Source of the DNA: Allomuricauda sp.
Lineage (GTDB): Bacteria > Bacteroidota > Bacteroidia > Flavobacteriales > Flavobacteriaceae
Assembly: GCF_028280385.1 (NCBI RefSeq)
Contig: NZ_JANQLX010000002.1
Location: forward strand, 62,001-126,000
DNA length: 64,000 bases
Reading direction: 5' to 3'
A program made the translations under genes and the position numbers. Shown one piece after another: positions 8,984-17,331 of the stretch. The notes under the pieces were generated by a model. The model worked only from the letters and a program-made list of their open reading frames with translations, ran no database searches and was not told where the DNA came from. How positions within the stretch are numbered: the stretch's first letter is position 1; every line of letters starts with the position of its first letter.

Positions 8984-9319
8984 TTATGGAATAAAGGTAA
9001 ACCATTTTTGAAAATAAGAACCCATCAGCGGTAATGCGGTCTCCCTGTTTCGAATGGCGCCAATAAAACAGTAAACAACAGACACCAAGTATACAATCCA
9101 TAGCGTGGACCAAATAACAAGATTATCAATGTCCGATAAATTCAGGAAGGTGGTCAATGAATGATAGATCAAGTGGATGCCAAAAGCTTGGCGTACATGA
9201 AATCGAGCAAATTCGTGCTTGGGTTCCATGTTACGGGTAATGGCAATGAGACACCCAATAATGGTAATATATCCTATTATGGCCGTTGTCCTACCGGGTT
9301 GAACAGTATCCAATGTCAA
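8984..9319 (-). CDS. DUF4870/Tic20-like small membrane protein
   Basis: A 111-residue protein with three hydrophobic segments (about residues 12-28, 47-62 and 68-88) and the family-typical link HEFARFHVRQAFGIHL between the first two. The start is a TTG at 9317-9319 overlapping the TGA stop of the dihydroorotase-like gene; no ATG lies upstream, and starting at the next internal Met would delete the first helix. Function of this family is unknown. Translational coupling to the upstream gene is likely from the overlap. Confidence 0.75.
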   Translation of the reverse strand: MTLDTVQPGRTTAIIGYITIIGCLIAITRNMEPKHEFARFHVRQAFGIHLIYHSLTTFLNLSDIDNLVIWSTLWIVYLVSVVYCFIGAIRNRETALPLMGSYFQKWFTFIP

Positions 9320-10569
9320 AAATTAATTTGGTTGTTGTTGACGACTCCCAAAACCTTGCCTTTAAGACGGTATCCGTGGAACATGCTGTTTTTTGAGGTA
9401 GAACCACTGTCCTTCGCATTGTATTCCATTTCAGGATTGGGATCAAATAACGTAAGATTGGCGCTGTCCCCTTCTGTGAGTTTTGGCGATGGTATGCCAA
9501 ATCGTTCCCGCCCCTTGGTCAGTAGCGATATTGCTTCTTCAAGACCGAACAATTGGTTTAAGGTGCCGAATGCAGTTTCCAATCCTATGGTTCCGTCCGC
9601 GGCATTGTCAAACTCAACTCTTTTTTCCTCAATGTCCAAAGGAAGATGGTCCGAAGTGACATAATCAATGGTGCCATCCCGCAATCCTTTGGCCAAAGCC
9701 CGGCAATCGCCTTTTTTCCGTAAGGGAGGGGCCACCCTAAAATTGGTGTCAAAGCCGGTTAGGGAATCGTCTGTGAAAACCAAATTGTGCACAGCTACAC
9801 TGCAGCTCACATCCAATCCTTTCTTTTTTGCATTGGCAATAAGTTTCACGGAATTTGTGGTGGAAATGGTAGGGATATGTAATTTACCCCCTGTGTATTC
9901 CAATATAAACAGGTCGCGGGAAATTTGAAGCTCCTCTGCCAGCGATGGAATACCTTTTAGACCAAGTGAGGTGGAAACCTCTCCTTCATTTACAATTCCT
10001 TTTCCCTTGATATGTCCGTCTTGCGGAAACGACATTACCAACCCATCAAAATTTTGGGCGTAGAGCAATGCAATTTTAAGCAAGTTGGGATTGGCAATCT
10101 GTTTTTTGAAATCGTAAAACGCCACTGCCCCGGCATTTTTCATGTCAAACAGTTCGGCCAAGTCCTTTCCGTCCGAATTGGCCGTAAGACTACCCAAAGG
10201 ATAAAGGGTGGTGGCATGCCCTTTTCCGCGTTCCTTTAAGAACACAATATCAGAACTGGTGTCTGGCACAGGATGCGTATTCGGGTTCAGCAAAATATCA
10301 GTAAAACCACTGGCTGAAGCAAGCTTTAAACCGTTGGCAATGGTTTCCCTTTCTTCGTACCCTGGTTCTCCAAATCCAACACTGGTATCAAACCAGCCCA
10401 CGGAAACATGGAGATTTTTAAAATTGGTTGTTTTGGTCTGGGATGGAGGCTCTATGGAAGTGGCTATTTTTTGGATGATTCCTTTCTGAATCAATATATC
10501 CCGCTTTTTTAGATGAAGGGCCTTATTCTGGGGGCACACAATTTTCGCGGACTTCAGCAGAATGTTCAT
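9316..10569 (-). CDS. Dihydroorotase-like amidohydrolase with degenerate metal site
   Basis: The fold is that of class I dihydroorotase (pyrimidine synthesis; allantoinase/hydantoinase relatives): MNILLKSAKI start, PNTHPVPDT near residue 96, EYTGGKLHIPTIST, and FDTNFRVAPPLR. However the metal-binding DxHxR/H of active enzymes reads DTSVGFGEPG at 61-70, so both histidines are absent, and the later TDHAPH reads TSDHLPLD. It therefore resembles the non-catalytic PyrC' type proteins that partner aspartate transcarbamoylase in some bacteria, or has a new role. The ATG at 10569 overlaps the upstream stop (ATGA), and the longer frame to 10638 is inside the BatA gene. Confidence 0.85.
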   Translation of the reverse strand: MNILLKSAKIVCPQNKALHLKKRDILIQKGIIQKIATSIEPPSQTKTTNFKNLHVSVGWFDTSVGFGEPGYEERETIANGLKLASASGFTDILLNPNTHPVPDTSSDIVFLKERGKGHATTLYPLGSLTANSDGKDLAELFDMKNAGAVAFYDFKKQIANPNLLKIALLYAQNFDGLVMSFPQDGHIKGKGIVNEGEVSTSLGLKGIPSLAEELQISRDLFILEYTGGKLHIPTISTTNSVKLIANAKKKGLDVSCSVAVHNLVFTDDSLTGFDTNFRVAPPLRKKGDCRALAKGLRDGTIDYVTSDHLPLDIEEKRVEFDNAADGTIGLETAFGTLNQLFGLEEAISLLTKGRERFGIPSPKLTEGDSANLTLFDPNPEMEYNAKDSGSTSKNSMFHGYRLKGKVLGVVNNNQINF

Positions 10570-12488
10570 GTAACAAATTTTTGAATCAGCACTTCCACTA
10601 GCGCCAAAAACAGTGCTAAAATAACAAACCATTTCCAATAAGCGGTTATGCTGTTATCCGCTTTTAGTTGTTCAAATAATCCTTCAATGGAATCTTGGGT
10701 GTTCGCGTGGGGAATTGCATCAAGTTCCAAATAGTCCAATTGGCTTTCGCTTCTGGAATAGTTAAAGCTTATATGTTTTAGGGTTTCTTCGGCTCTGCGA
10801 ATCCCATAAATGCCGTCTTCGGTAGGTTCTTCACCAAAATCAAGACGCACCCTATTGGGAAAAGATTGCTGTAGTGGGATAAAGTTGTAGTTTTCTTTAT
10901 TGAGGTTCACTATCTGGTCATTGCCCAAAGAAACGGCAACATCAATGGAAGTAGGTTGCCCAAGGGTATGTTGTGTTTCCGGCGATTTTAAGCTGAATGC
11001 AGCCATGTTATAAAAAGTAGGGACAATCAAGGGGGAATTGATGAAATTGGAGTTTTCCAAATCCAGTGCCGCCGTAAAAAAGTAAAATCCATCAATACCC
11101 GCTAAAAAGGTCTCCCCGCCATCAAACGCCAAAACAGATGGGGCAGCAGTGGAGATGGTAAAGGATTGGTCCACTTTGGGATACTGAAAATTATCTACCC
11201 TTTTGTCAAAAACATTTTCGTATAAGGGATGGTCAAAGGAAATGGCGGTAATCCTTTTCTCTTGCACATGGGCTTCCCAATATTTAGTGCGAAAAAAATC
11301 GAACAGTAACTGGTTGTACGAAACAAAATCAATTTGATTGGCAGGAACCACAATGATTGTTCCACCTTCCTCCTTAAAAGTTTGTAGTACTTGTTGTAGG
11401 CCAACAGGAATCGACCGAAGCCCATTTAGGATTACAACATGTTTGTTGTCCAGCGAACTGTAATCCAATTGGGCCAGTGGGAAATCCTGATACTCGAATT
11501 CATCGGCTGGATATAATCGTCTCAAGTAATTGTTGTCCACCTCACTGATGGACAGTATCTTGATTTTTTCCTTTTGATCTACATTGAAATAAAACTGGTT
11601 GTCATACGGCAGGCTGTTGTCTTCTATGGCTATTCGGCCCAAAATCTCAGTATTTGCGGGAATGGAAAATTCAACGGCCGCTCTGCCATTTCCGGTAAAG
11701 TTGGCGGACGATTTCGCAATAAGCACCTCTCCATTGTATAAGGATATGGGTTGGCTTTCCCCGCTGGATCCCCCAGAAAGTTGTACGGTAAGTTTGGACT
11801 GTTCCATGGGATGTTCCACTAAGTGAATGGAATCCACGGAAATATTTCGTAGGTCTTTGGCCCTTATCGGTACAAGATAGGTCTGGAATAGCGTATCAAC
11901 AGCTGACCCTGATGCAAACAGCTGTTCCTGAAAATCAGAGATAAGTACTAATCTTTTGGACGTGTTCCCCTTATCTGAAAATAGGCTATTGGCCTTAAGC
12001 TGAATAGTGCCCAAATTCAATTGATTTTGGGAATACGTAAGCGAAAGGAGGTCATTTTGAATGTCCTTTAGCGTAACATTTTTAAAGGTTGCATCGTTAG
12101 TGAATAACGTGATGGTCTCTTCGCTATCCCCATTCTTTATCAAGTTCTGAACAGACTCCTCCAATAAGCTAAGACCGTTGTTTTTGGCCTGCATGCTGAA
12201 CGAATTGTCCAAATAGATTACGGTTTCCTTTTCTTGTAGCGCGGTTTCGGAAGCCTGAAACGGCTGGGCAAAAGCAATGACCAATGCAGCAAGGAGCAAT
12301 AGCCTCGTCAGTAAAAGGAGCCATTTTTTTAATTGGTTGCTCTTACGGGATTCTGAAACCACCTTTTGAAGCATGGCCACATTGGTGAATGGTGTTTTCT
12401 TAAACCTTCGAAGCTGAAAAAGATGGATTAAAATAGGAATCAGTAGTAGTAAAAGGGCCCAAAGAATTTCTGGATGTTTAAACTGCAT
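10566..12488 (-). CDS. BatA-like vWA-domain membrane protein
   Basis: The N-terminus holds the BatA/aerotolerance double-membrane segment (HPEILWALLLLLIPILIH, then KWLLLLTRLLLLAALVIAFA), followed by a von Willebrand A domain with the MIDAS motif DNSFS near residue 95, a long periplasmic beta-rich region and a C-terminal helix (YWKWFVILALFLALVEVLI). The 640 residues are typical of the standalone Bacteroidota form, not of the short BatA/BatB of MoxR operons. It probably scaffolds envelope complexes; the exact role is unknown. ATG at 12488 is preferred to TTG at 12494. It leads a four-gene operon with overlapping junctions. Confidence 0.88.
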   Translation of the reverse strand: MQFKHPEILWALLLLLIPILIHLFQLRRFKKTPFTNVAMLQKVVSESRKSNQLKKWLLLLTRLLLLAALVIAFAQPFQASETALQEKETVIYLDNSFSMQAKNNGLSLLEESVQNLIKNGDSEETITLFTNDATFKNVTLKDIQNDLLSLTYSQNQLNLGTIQLKANSLFSDKGNTSKRLVLISDFQEQLFASGSAVDTLFQTYLVPIRAKDLRNISVDSIHLVEHPMEQSKLTVQLSGGSSGESQPISLYNGEVLIAKSSANFTGNGRAAVEFSIPANTEILGRIAIEDNSLPYDNQFYFNVDQKEKIKILSISEVDNNYLRRLYPADEFEYQDFPLAQLDYSSLDNKHVVILNGLRSIPVGLQQVLQTFKEEGGTIIVVPANQIDFVSYNQLLFDFFRTKYWEAHVQEKRITAISFDHPLYENVFDKRVDNFQYPKVDQSFTISTAAPSVLAFDGGETFLAGIDGFYFFTAALDLENSNFINSPLIVPTFYNMAAFSLKSPETQHTLGQPTSIDVAVSLGNDQIVNLNKENYNFIPLQQSFPNRVRLDFGEEPTEDGIYGIRRAEETLKHISFNYSRSESQLDYLELDAIPHANTQDSIEGLFEQLKADNSITAYWKWFVILALFLALVEVLIQKFVT

Positions 12489-12580
12489 TCCCAAATAAGA
12501 TTAGGCAAATATAGCAGATACTGGGAGAATGTTGGTGTTAAGGGTATGTTAGTTTTGGTGTATGGCAATTACGTGAGGCA

Positions 12581-13588
12581 TTAGCAGAAAAAAAAGTAAT
12601 CTGTCATTGGATTTTGCCCCATTGAAGATAAAAACGCTTTTATTTCAGCCTGCGCAGCTTCATTGGCCACGGTTATAATACTTTGCGGTTGATCCAGTTG
12701 CTGGAGTTCTTCAAAATGGACCAATTCCTTTCCATATATCTTTTTGCCAATCTTCATGGGGTTGTCACAGAGCCATACAAAATCAATGTTCTTTCCCAAA
12801 AGTTGTTTGGCAATGGTCTTTCCTTTATACCCTGCACCCCAGACTACCAATTCCCGGGAGGGATTGTGGTCCAATTTTAGAAAATAATGGAGTTTGATGT
12901 CCAAAAAATAGTTTTGTGCATAATGCTCGTGCGTACGTGATGTCCGAGTATCGTAATCCCTCCAAAGGTGCAAAACCTCTTTGCAAGGAATGATCTTCAT
13001 ATGGTGCTCATAGAATCGAAATGTCAAGTCGTAGTCTTCTGGGTACCGATTGGGGTGGAAAGCACCACAGTGTTCAAAATCAGTCCGGTAAGCCATCCAG
13101 CAGGGTGAGGGGATAACGCATTCCTTGTAAATTTCCTTGTAATTGGTTCCTTGGGAAGTAAGGTGGTTGAGCCAGGATTCGTAACGTTCATATCCATTAC
13201 TAATACCCCGGTCCGAGAAATACTTTACCTGACCAACAGCTACATGTCCATTTCCATTTTGAAGTAAGGCATTTACCATGACCTCCAATCGGTTTGGCAG
13301 CATAACATCATCGGAATCCATTCTTGAAACCAATTGACCCGTGCTGTGCTGGTAAGCCTTTTGCAATGCGGGAATTATACCTTTTCCCTTATTGGCGTAT
13401 ACTTTTATGCGCTTGTCCTTTTGCGCATAAGTTTTAAGGATATGCAAACTGGTATCGTCTGAATGGTCATCCACGGCCAAAATTTCCCAATGCACATAAG
13501 TCTGATTCAAAATGGAATCCAAGCATTCCGCTAGGTAGTGGGCCGTATTTTTAAATGGGATAAAAAGACTTACTGTTGGCTGTTGCAC
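12581..13588 (-). CDS. Family 2 glycosyltransferase
   Basis: GT-A fold transferase of the cytosolic face. VSLFIPFKNTAHYLAECLDS at residue 5 onward, AVDDHSDD and the metal-binding RMDSDD (around residue 113) are the GT2 signatures. After about residue 240 comes an extra Rossmann-like domain (VVWGAGYKGKTIAKQLL, then WLCDNP), seen in other Bacteroidota GT2 proteins and in oxygen-sensing-like nucleotide folds. The start is GTG at 13588; an in-frame stop lies 15 bases upstream and no ATG intervenes. Donor and acceptor are unknown; no polysaccharide locus surrounds it. Confidence 0.9.
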   Translation of the reverse strand: MQQPTVSLFIPFKNTAHYLAECLDSILNQTYVHWEILAVDDHSDDTSLHILKTYAQKDKRIKVYANKGKGIIPALQKAYQHSTGQLVSRMDSDDVMLPNRLEVMVNALLQNGNGHVAVGQVKYFSDRGISNGYERYESWLNHLTSQGTNYKEIYKECVIPSPCWMAYRTDFEHCGAFHPNRYPEDYDLTFRFYEHHMKIIPCKEVLHLWRDYDTRTSRTHEHYAQNYFLDIKLHYFLKLDHNPSRELVVWGAGYKGKTIAKQLLGKNIDFVWLCDNPMKIGKKIYGKELVHFEELQQLDQPQSIITVANEAAQAEIKAFLSSMGQNPMTDYFFFC

Positions 13589-13622
13589 TTCACAAAGTAA
13601 CTAAATCCATTGGGATAGGGAC

Positions 13623-14036
13623 TCAATCAAATGATAGCAGGTCCGGTTCCAGATATTTCAAGCGGGCTTGATCGTTGTTGAACACATCCATACCATAGTG
13701 CTGGTTCAACAAGACCTTAAAGCGTGTGACCAATCTTGGAAATTGGTTGATGAACGCCGAAAATGTGACACTGTCTGATTTTTTAATAAAGTGATGTACC
13801 ATTTTAACTGCCGCCACGGTAACGGTCATGTTGAATTTGGTACCATCCCCGTGTATTTTATCAAACTGCCTTATTTCATCACAAATTTTGCTTTCTGCCT
13901 TATCAATCCCGTATTTTTTGATGTAGATCCACGCCAATCTAAGATGGGCCTCATGGGTGAACAGTTGTGGATTTAGGCTGGCATCCGAGAAGCTTGCCTC
14001 GAAAATTGTATCGCTAAGATGGTGGTGACTTTCCAT
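13623..14036 (-). CDS. Conserved hypothetical protein (137 aa)
   Basis: Soluble helical protein without signal or membrane segment. Features visible are FTHEAHLRLAWIYIKKYG (residues 26-43), KFNMTVTVAAVKMVHHFIKK and a C-terminus YLEPDLLSFD. Similar proteins occur in Bacteroidota and, as I recall, some Gammaproteobacteria, without known role. It lies 34 bp upstream of the glycosyltransferase on the same strand and may be co-transcribed. No function is proposed. Confidence 0.75.
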   Translation of the reverse strand: MESHHHLSDTIFEASFSDASLNPQLFTHEAHLRLAWIYIKKYGIDKAESKICDEIRQFDKIHGDGTKFNMTVTVAAVKMVHHFIKKSDSVTFSAFINQFPRLVTRFKVLLNQHYGMDVFNNDQARLKYLEPDLLSFD

Positions 14037-14076
14037 GGGCTGATGTATGCAAAAGATTCAAAAACAAGATTCCTTC

Positions 14077-15024
14077 TCAAAGATTTTTCCGCAAGGAACC
14101 GATATCAAAATTAGCTTTGTAAAGTCTACTTCCCCCATTTTCATAAGCGTCCAAAAACTGGGAAAGGGACTCTGTGGCTTCAAAGGCCTCTTTGGGAACA
14201 GAACTTCTTCGACTTGTAAAATATAGGACCTTGTTATTTAGATCCACAAAAGGACAATAGTCCATGTATCTGGAATTAATGGGCGCGGGCAAGGGCACGG
14301 CCGTGGTCCATTCAGATGCTTCATTTTTGAAACTTATATAGAGGTCACCGCTGCCCAGACCATCTTCCCTATTATACCCTCCAAAAATCAGATAGGAATC
14401 GTCTGGAGCGATATAGGCATTGTATTCAAACCCTTCTGAATTGATTTGTGGGCCTAAGGCAACGGGCTTGGTATATGAGCCATTTACCCACCTGCTCATA
14501 AAGATGTCATCACGCCCAAGGGCTCCAGGGCATTCACAGGTAAAATACAGACTTCCATTTTCGGCCACCGCGGGATAAAACTCGTTATGTTCCGTATTTA
14601 TTGGGGCGCCCATATTAATGGGATCAGACCAATTGGACTGGAAGGTTTCCCTTTCCACATACCAAATATCAAAATCCTTGGTTTCTTCTGAATCGGATTC
14701 GATGGGACGGTTGGAAACAAAATACAGACGCAGTCCATCGGGTGCTAAAAACGGTTCTAAATCCTTGTATTTTCCCGAGAAAGAAGCGATTGTAGGTTGG
14801 TTCCAAGTAGCATTGTTCTTGGTCATCCTTACAATCACCGAAACTTCCTCGTTGGGAGATTGTACGGTCAAATAAGCCTCGTTTCCTTCCGCATTCATGC
14901 TGAAATCCCTGAGTTTGTCAAATGCTTGTAAATTGAGAAAAGCCGGCTCAACTTTCCACTCATTTTGTGCCATTAGGGGCATTATGAAAAGTAGGGTTAG
15001 CCAAGTAGCAAGTGGATTCTTCAT
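14077..15024 (-). CDS. Exported PD40 (WD40-like beta-propeller) protein
   Basis: Signal peptide MKNPLATWLTLLFIMPLMAQ, then about five TolB-like PD40 repeats, recognisable by lines such as LEPFLAPDGLRLYFVSNR, EFYPAVAENGSLYFTCEC and MDYCPFVDLNNKVLYFTSRR. Such propellers bind peptides or carbohydrates in the periplasm; 315 residues form one propeller without an OmpA domain. The start ATG overlaps the stop of the SGNH hydrolase gene (ATGA), so the two are co-translated. Ligand unknown. Confidence 0.88.
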   Translation of the reverse strand: MKNPLATWLTLLFIMPLMAQNEWKVEPAFLNLQAFDKLRDFSMNAEGNEAYLTVQSPNEEVSVIVRMTKNNATWNQPTIASFSGKYKDLEPFLAPDGLRLYFVSNRPIESDSEETKDFDIWYVERETFQSNWSDPINMGAPINTEHNEFYPAVAENGSLYFTCECPGALGRDDIFMSRWVNGSYTKPVALGPQINSEGFEYNAYIAPDDSYLIFGGYNREDGLGSGDLYISFKNEASEWTTAVPLPAPINSRYMDYCPFVDLNNKVLYFTSRRSSVPKEAFEATESLSQFLDAYENGGSRLYKANFDIGSLRKNL

Positions 15025-15716
15025 GGTTTGACATTTAGTGCCATCGCAATGGTCTTTTGGGCCAACCCAGCCATAATTTCATATCCTTTTGCGGTGGGGT
15101 GTACCCCATCTTTGGCCAAATCTTTGGGAAGACCGTTTCGATTATCGGCCATGGCGGTAAAATAGTCCAAGTAAAAAACATTCTTGTCTCGGGCCAATTG
15201 TTGCAGCATTTGGTTCAACTTGGGAATTTTAATATTGGGTGACAAACCAGGCCTCCAGGGATAATCATATGCCGGTAATACAGAGCAAATGATGGGCTGG
15301 ATGCCATTGGCTTGGGCCAGTTCCACCATGGATGCGATATTATCCCGAATTTGTTTTAAGGTCATGGGACCTGTATTCCCAGCAATATCGTTGGTACCCG
15401 CCAAGATCAGTACCAATTTGGGTTTTAGGTCAATGACATCCTGTCTGAACCGGAGCAACATTTGTGGCGTGGTTTGACCACTGATTCCTCTGTTGATATA
15501 AGAAGGGTTTTCAAAGAAAGAGGGCTGGTTGACAGACCATCCCTCCGTGATTGAATTTCCCATAAACACAACCCGCTTATCATCTGCAGGTTGTAACAAC
15601 AATGCTGTATTGGCATCTTTGTATTTATCTAGATTGGGCCAATCCTGACCGTGGGCTTGTTTAAAGAAAGATAGAAATGAAAGCAAGAGGATACCTGTTA
15701 TTTTGATGGGTTTCAT
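15021..15716 (-). CDS. Exported SGNH/GDSL-family hydrolase
   Basis: Secreted esterase or acetyl-hydrolase. After a signal peptide (ITGILLLSFLSFFKQAHG) come block I FMGNSITEGW (nucleophile Ser near residue 55), block II NRGISGQTTPQM with the glycine, block III LAGTNDIAGN with the asparagine, and block V DGVHPTAKGYE with Asp and His. All catalytic positions are intact. Relatives act on acetylated carbohydrates or lipids; the substrate here is not known. Coupled to the PD40 gene downstream. Confidence 0.92.
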   Translation of the reverse strand: MKPIKITGILLLSFLSFFKQAHGQDWPNLDKYKDANTALLLQPADDKRVVFMGNSITEGWSVNQPSFFENPSYINRGISGQTTPQMLLRFRQDVIDLKPKLVLILAGTNDIAGNTGPMTLKQIRDNIASMVELAQANGIQPIICSVLPAYDYPWRPGLSPNIKIPKLNQMLQQLARDKNVFYLDYFTAMADNRNGLPKDLAKDGVHPTAKGYEIMAGLAQKTIAMALNVKP

Positions 15717-15763
15717 GGTAAAAGGTGTTGGCTAAAAATAAGAAAATTAATAACCACACCTCA

Positions 15764-16030
15764 TTAAGAAAACCATAAATAAAAAACTAGTACCAGCACC
15801 AACATACAAAGGACTGCCCATAACGAGGTCAACCTGTCCTGGAATTTACGACGAGCTATCTTTTCCCGTATGCGCTCCATGTCCTTTGGAGAGGATTTTT
15901 TCAGGTTAAGTTGCGTAACACTTTTTACCCCAAAAACATCTTCTTTGGACTTTAATTTCCGCTTCTTTAAAAGACTCCGATTATACTTAAAACTCTTGAT
16001 GGCATGCATCATGCTTCCTTCTCCTCCCAT
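15764..16030 (-). CDS. Small basic protein with C-terminal membrane helix (88 aa)
   Basis: The first 60 residues are lysine/arginine-rich (RSLLKKRKLKSKEDVFG, then KDMERIREKIARRKFQDRL) and the last 20 are hydrophobic (LWAVLCMLVLVLVFYLWF), suggesting a tail-anchored cytosolic protein. Similar small proteins are common in Flavobacteriia without known role. It lies between the CAT-family gene and the SGNH hydrolase gene on the same strand. Confidence that it is coding is fair, based on composition and position. Confidence 0.65.
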   Translation of the reverse strand: MGGEGSMMHAIKSFKYNRSLLKKRKLKSKEDVFGVKSVTQLNLKKSSPKDMERIREKIARRKFQDRLTSLWAVLCMLVLVLVFYLWFS

Positions 16031-16101
16031 AATGATATATTTTCATTATAAGTATCAAAAAAGGACAAAACGTTACAGTATAATCAAGAAAACAAGTATT
16101 A

Positions 16102-16740
16102 TTATAAATATACTTCAGGATTTTGCAGCATTTCCTCAATATTCTTAAAATAGCTGCCCATATGTCTTCCGTCTACCAAGCCATGGTGTGCCTGTACCGC
16201 TAAAGGCATCATTTTTCTTCCATTTTGATCAAGGAACTTGCCCCAACTGATCCTCGGAACAGAATCATGCGGATGATAGTGCATGGCGTGCTGGATACTT
16301 GTAAAGCTTATCCATGGAATTGCCGACATAAAAAGATAATCGTCCCGCCCTGGTTCATCCTCAATGGATGGATTGGATTTCATGGCCTCATTGATTTGTT
16401 GTGCTTTTAAAACAAAATCACTGGAATTCTGCTGATAGGGCACCGTACAAAAACTAAAAACGTCCGCCTCTTCCGTTGGGACCGTAAAAGAAGGATGCAC
16501 CAATTCGTGCTCCACCACCTCGTCTTTCCGAATACGCCATCTAAATTCCTTGATATCGTTTGCTGCCTTAGACAGAAGATAGACCAAACTATAGGTGAGA
16601 GGCAGATTATTGATTTTTATGTGGGATAGAAATGGGCCAACCTCCACATTGGCGGTTATATTGAAATGCGGATGGTTCATATGGTTGAAAAAGGCAAAGT
16701 GCTTTTTTCGGTGTAAACTGTCAAAAACAACCTTTTTCAT
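16102..16740 (-). CDS. Chloramphenicol acetyltransferase-family protein
   Basis: Type A CAT fold acyl-CoA-dependent O-acetyltransferase, normally a cytosolic trimer. The catalytic stretch AVQAHHGLVDGRHMGSYF near the C-terminus (about residues 181-198) corresponds to the HHxxxDG motif, and IPWISFTSIQHAMHYH matches the substrate-pocket segment. The 212 residues are close to classical CAT. Chromosomal homologues are widespread in Flavobacteriaceae and need not confer resistance; the acceptor is unknown. It is the third gene of a run with the S10 peptidase and an exported protein, with six-base gaps. Confidence 0.87.
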   Translation of the reverse strand: MKKVVFDSLHRKKHFAFFNHMNHPHFNITANVEVGPFLSHIKINNLPLTYSLVYLLSKAANDIKEFRWRIRKDEVVEHELVHPSFTVPTEEADVFSFCTVPYQQNSSDFVLKAQQINEAMKSNPSIEDEPGRDDYLFMSAIPWISFTSIQHAMHYHPHDSVPRISWGKFLDQNGRKMMPLAVQAHHGLVDGRHMGSYFKNIEEMLQNPEVYL

Positions 16741-16746
16741 CGGTGA

Positions 16747-17325
16747 TTAGCCCTTTGGGGGTGTAATCATGATATGGGCCCTATGCGTACCAGGGTTCAT
16801 GATCCAGGCATGGCCAGGTGGTGTTGGGGTAATGGGAAGACCCGTGGACTCTCCCGTGGCGAACGGGATATAAAAAACGTAGCGAACATAACCGTTCTCT
16901 ATTTCCTGGGTTTCTGGATTTACCTTCCCTGTAAAGACGCAAAGTGTGGTTTTATCCGGCATGTACAATTTTCCTGATTTGACTTCTTCTTCACGGATGT
17001 CGAAAATTTCCTTACCATCTTTTCCTTGGGATTTTAATTCACGACCCCGGGCCATAAAAATATCCAGTTCCTTGTGGTAGGCCGCTGTGGAAAAATTCTC
17101 TTTTTTTGGGTCATCGGCTAGGGCAATGTAATCATTGGTACCCTCCCGAAGGGTCACAAACTTGCCAGTAGCATCATAGCCATATACCTTGGCACCCTCT
17201 TTATAATCATCCGGAACCGCCATCAAGGCTGTTTTGATTTGCCATTCCTTTGGGGGAATGGTCTGGGCATTTACAAATTGGTTGGAAATTACAAGGGTCA
17301 GCACTAAAAGAATTACGTTTTTCAT
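16747..17325 (-). CDS. Exported hypothetical protein (192 aa)
   Basis: A signal peptide (ILLVLTLVISNQFVNAQ) is followed by a soluble domain beginning PPKEWQIKTALMAVPDDYKEG and ending TPPGHAWIMNPGTHRAHIMI. The conserved-looking histidines near the C-terminus could bind metal, but this is inference. No family is recognised. It is placed between the S10 carboxypeptidase and CAT-family genes with gaps of six bases on each side, so it is part of that operon. Confidence 0.8.
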   Translation of the reverse strand: MKNVILLVLTLVISNQFVNAQTIPPKEWQIKTALMAVPDDYKEGAKVYGYDATGKFVTLREGTNDYIALADDPKKENFSTAAYHKELDIFMARGRELKSQGKDGKEIFDIREEEVKSGKLYMPDKTTLCVFTGKVNPETQEIENGYVRYVFYIPFATGESTGLPITPTPPGHAWIMNPGTHRAHIMITPPKG

Positions 17326-17331
17326 ATGGTT

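Noticed and set aside
16102..16740. Acquired chloramphenicol resistance gene
   Set aside because: The gene is embedded in a chromosomal run with no mobile element, and CAT-fold homologues are common in Flavobacteriaceae; resistance cannot be claimed from sequence.
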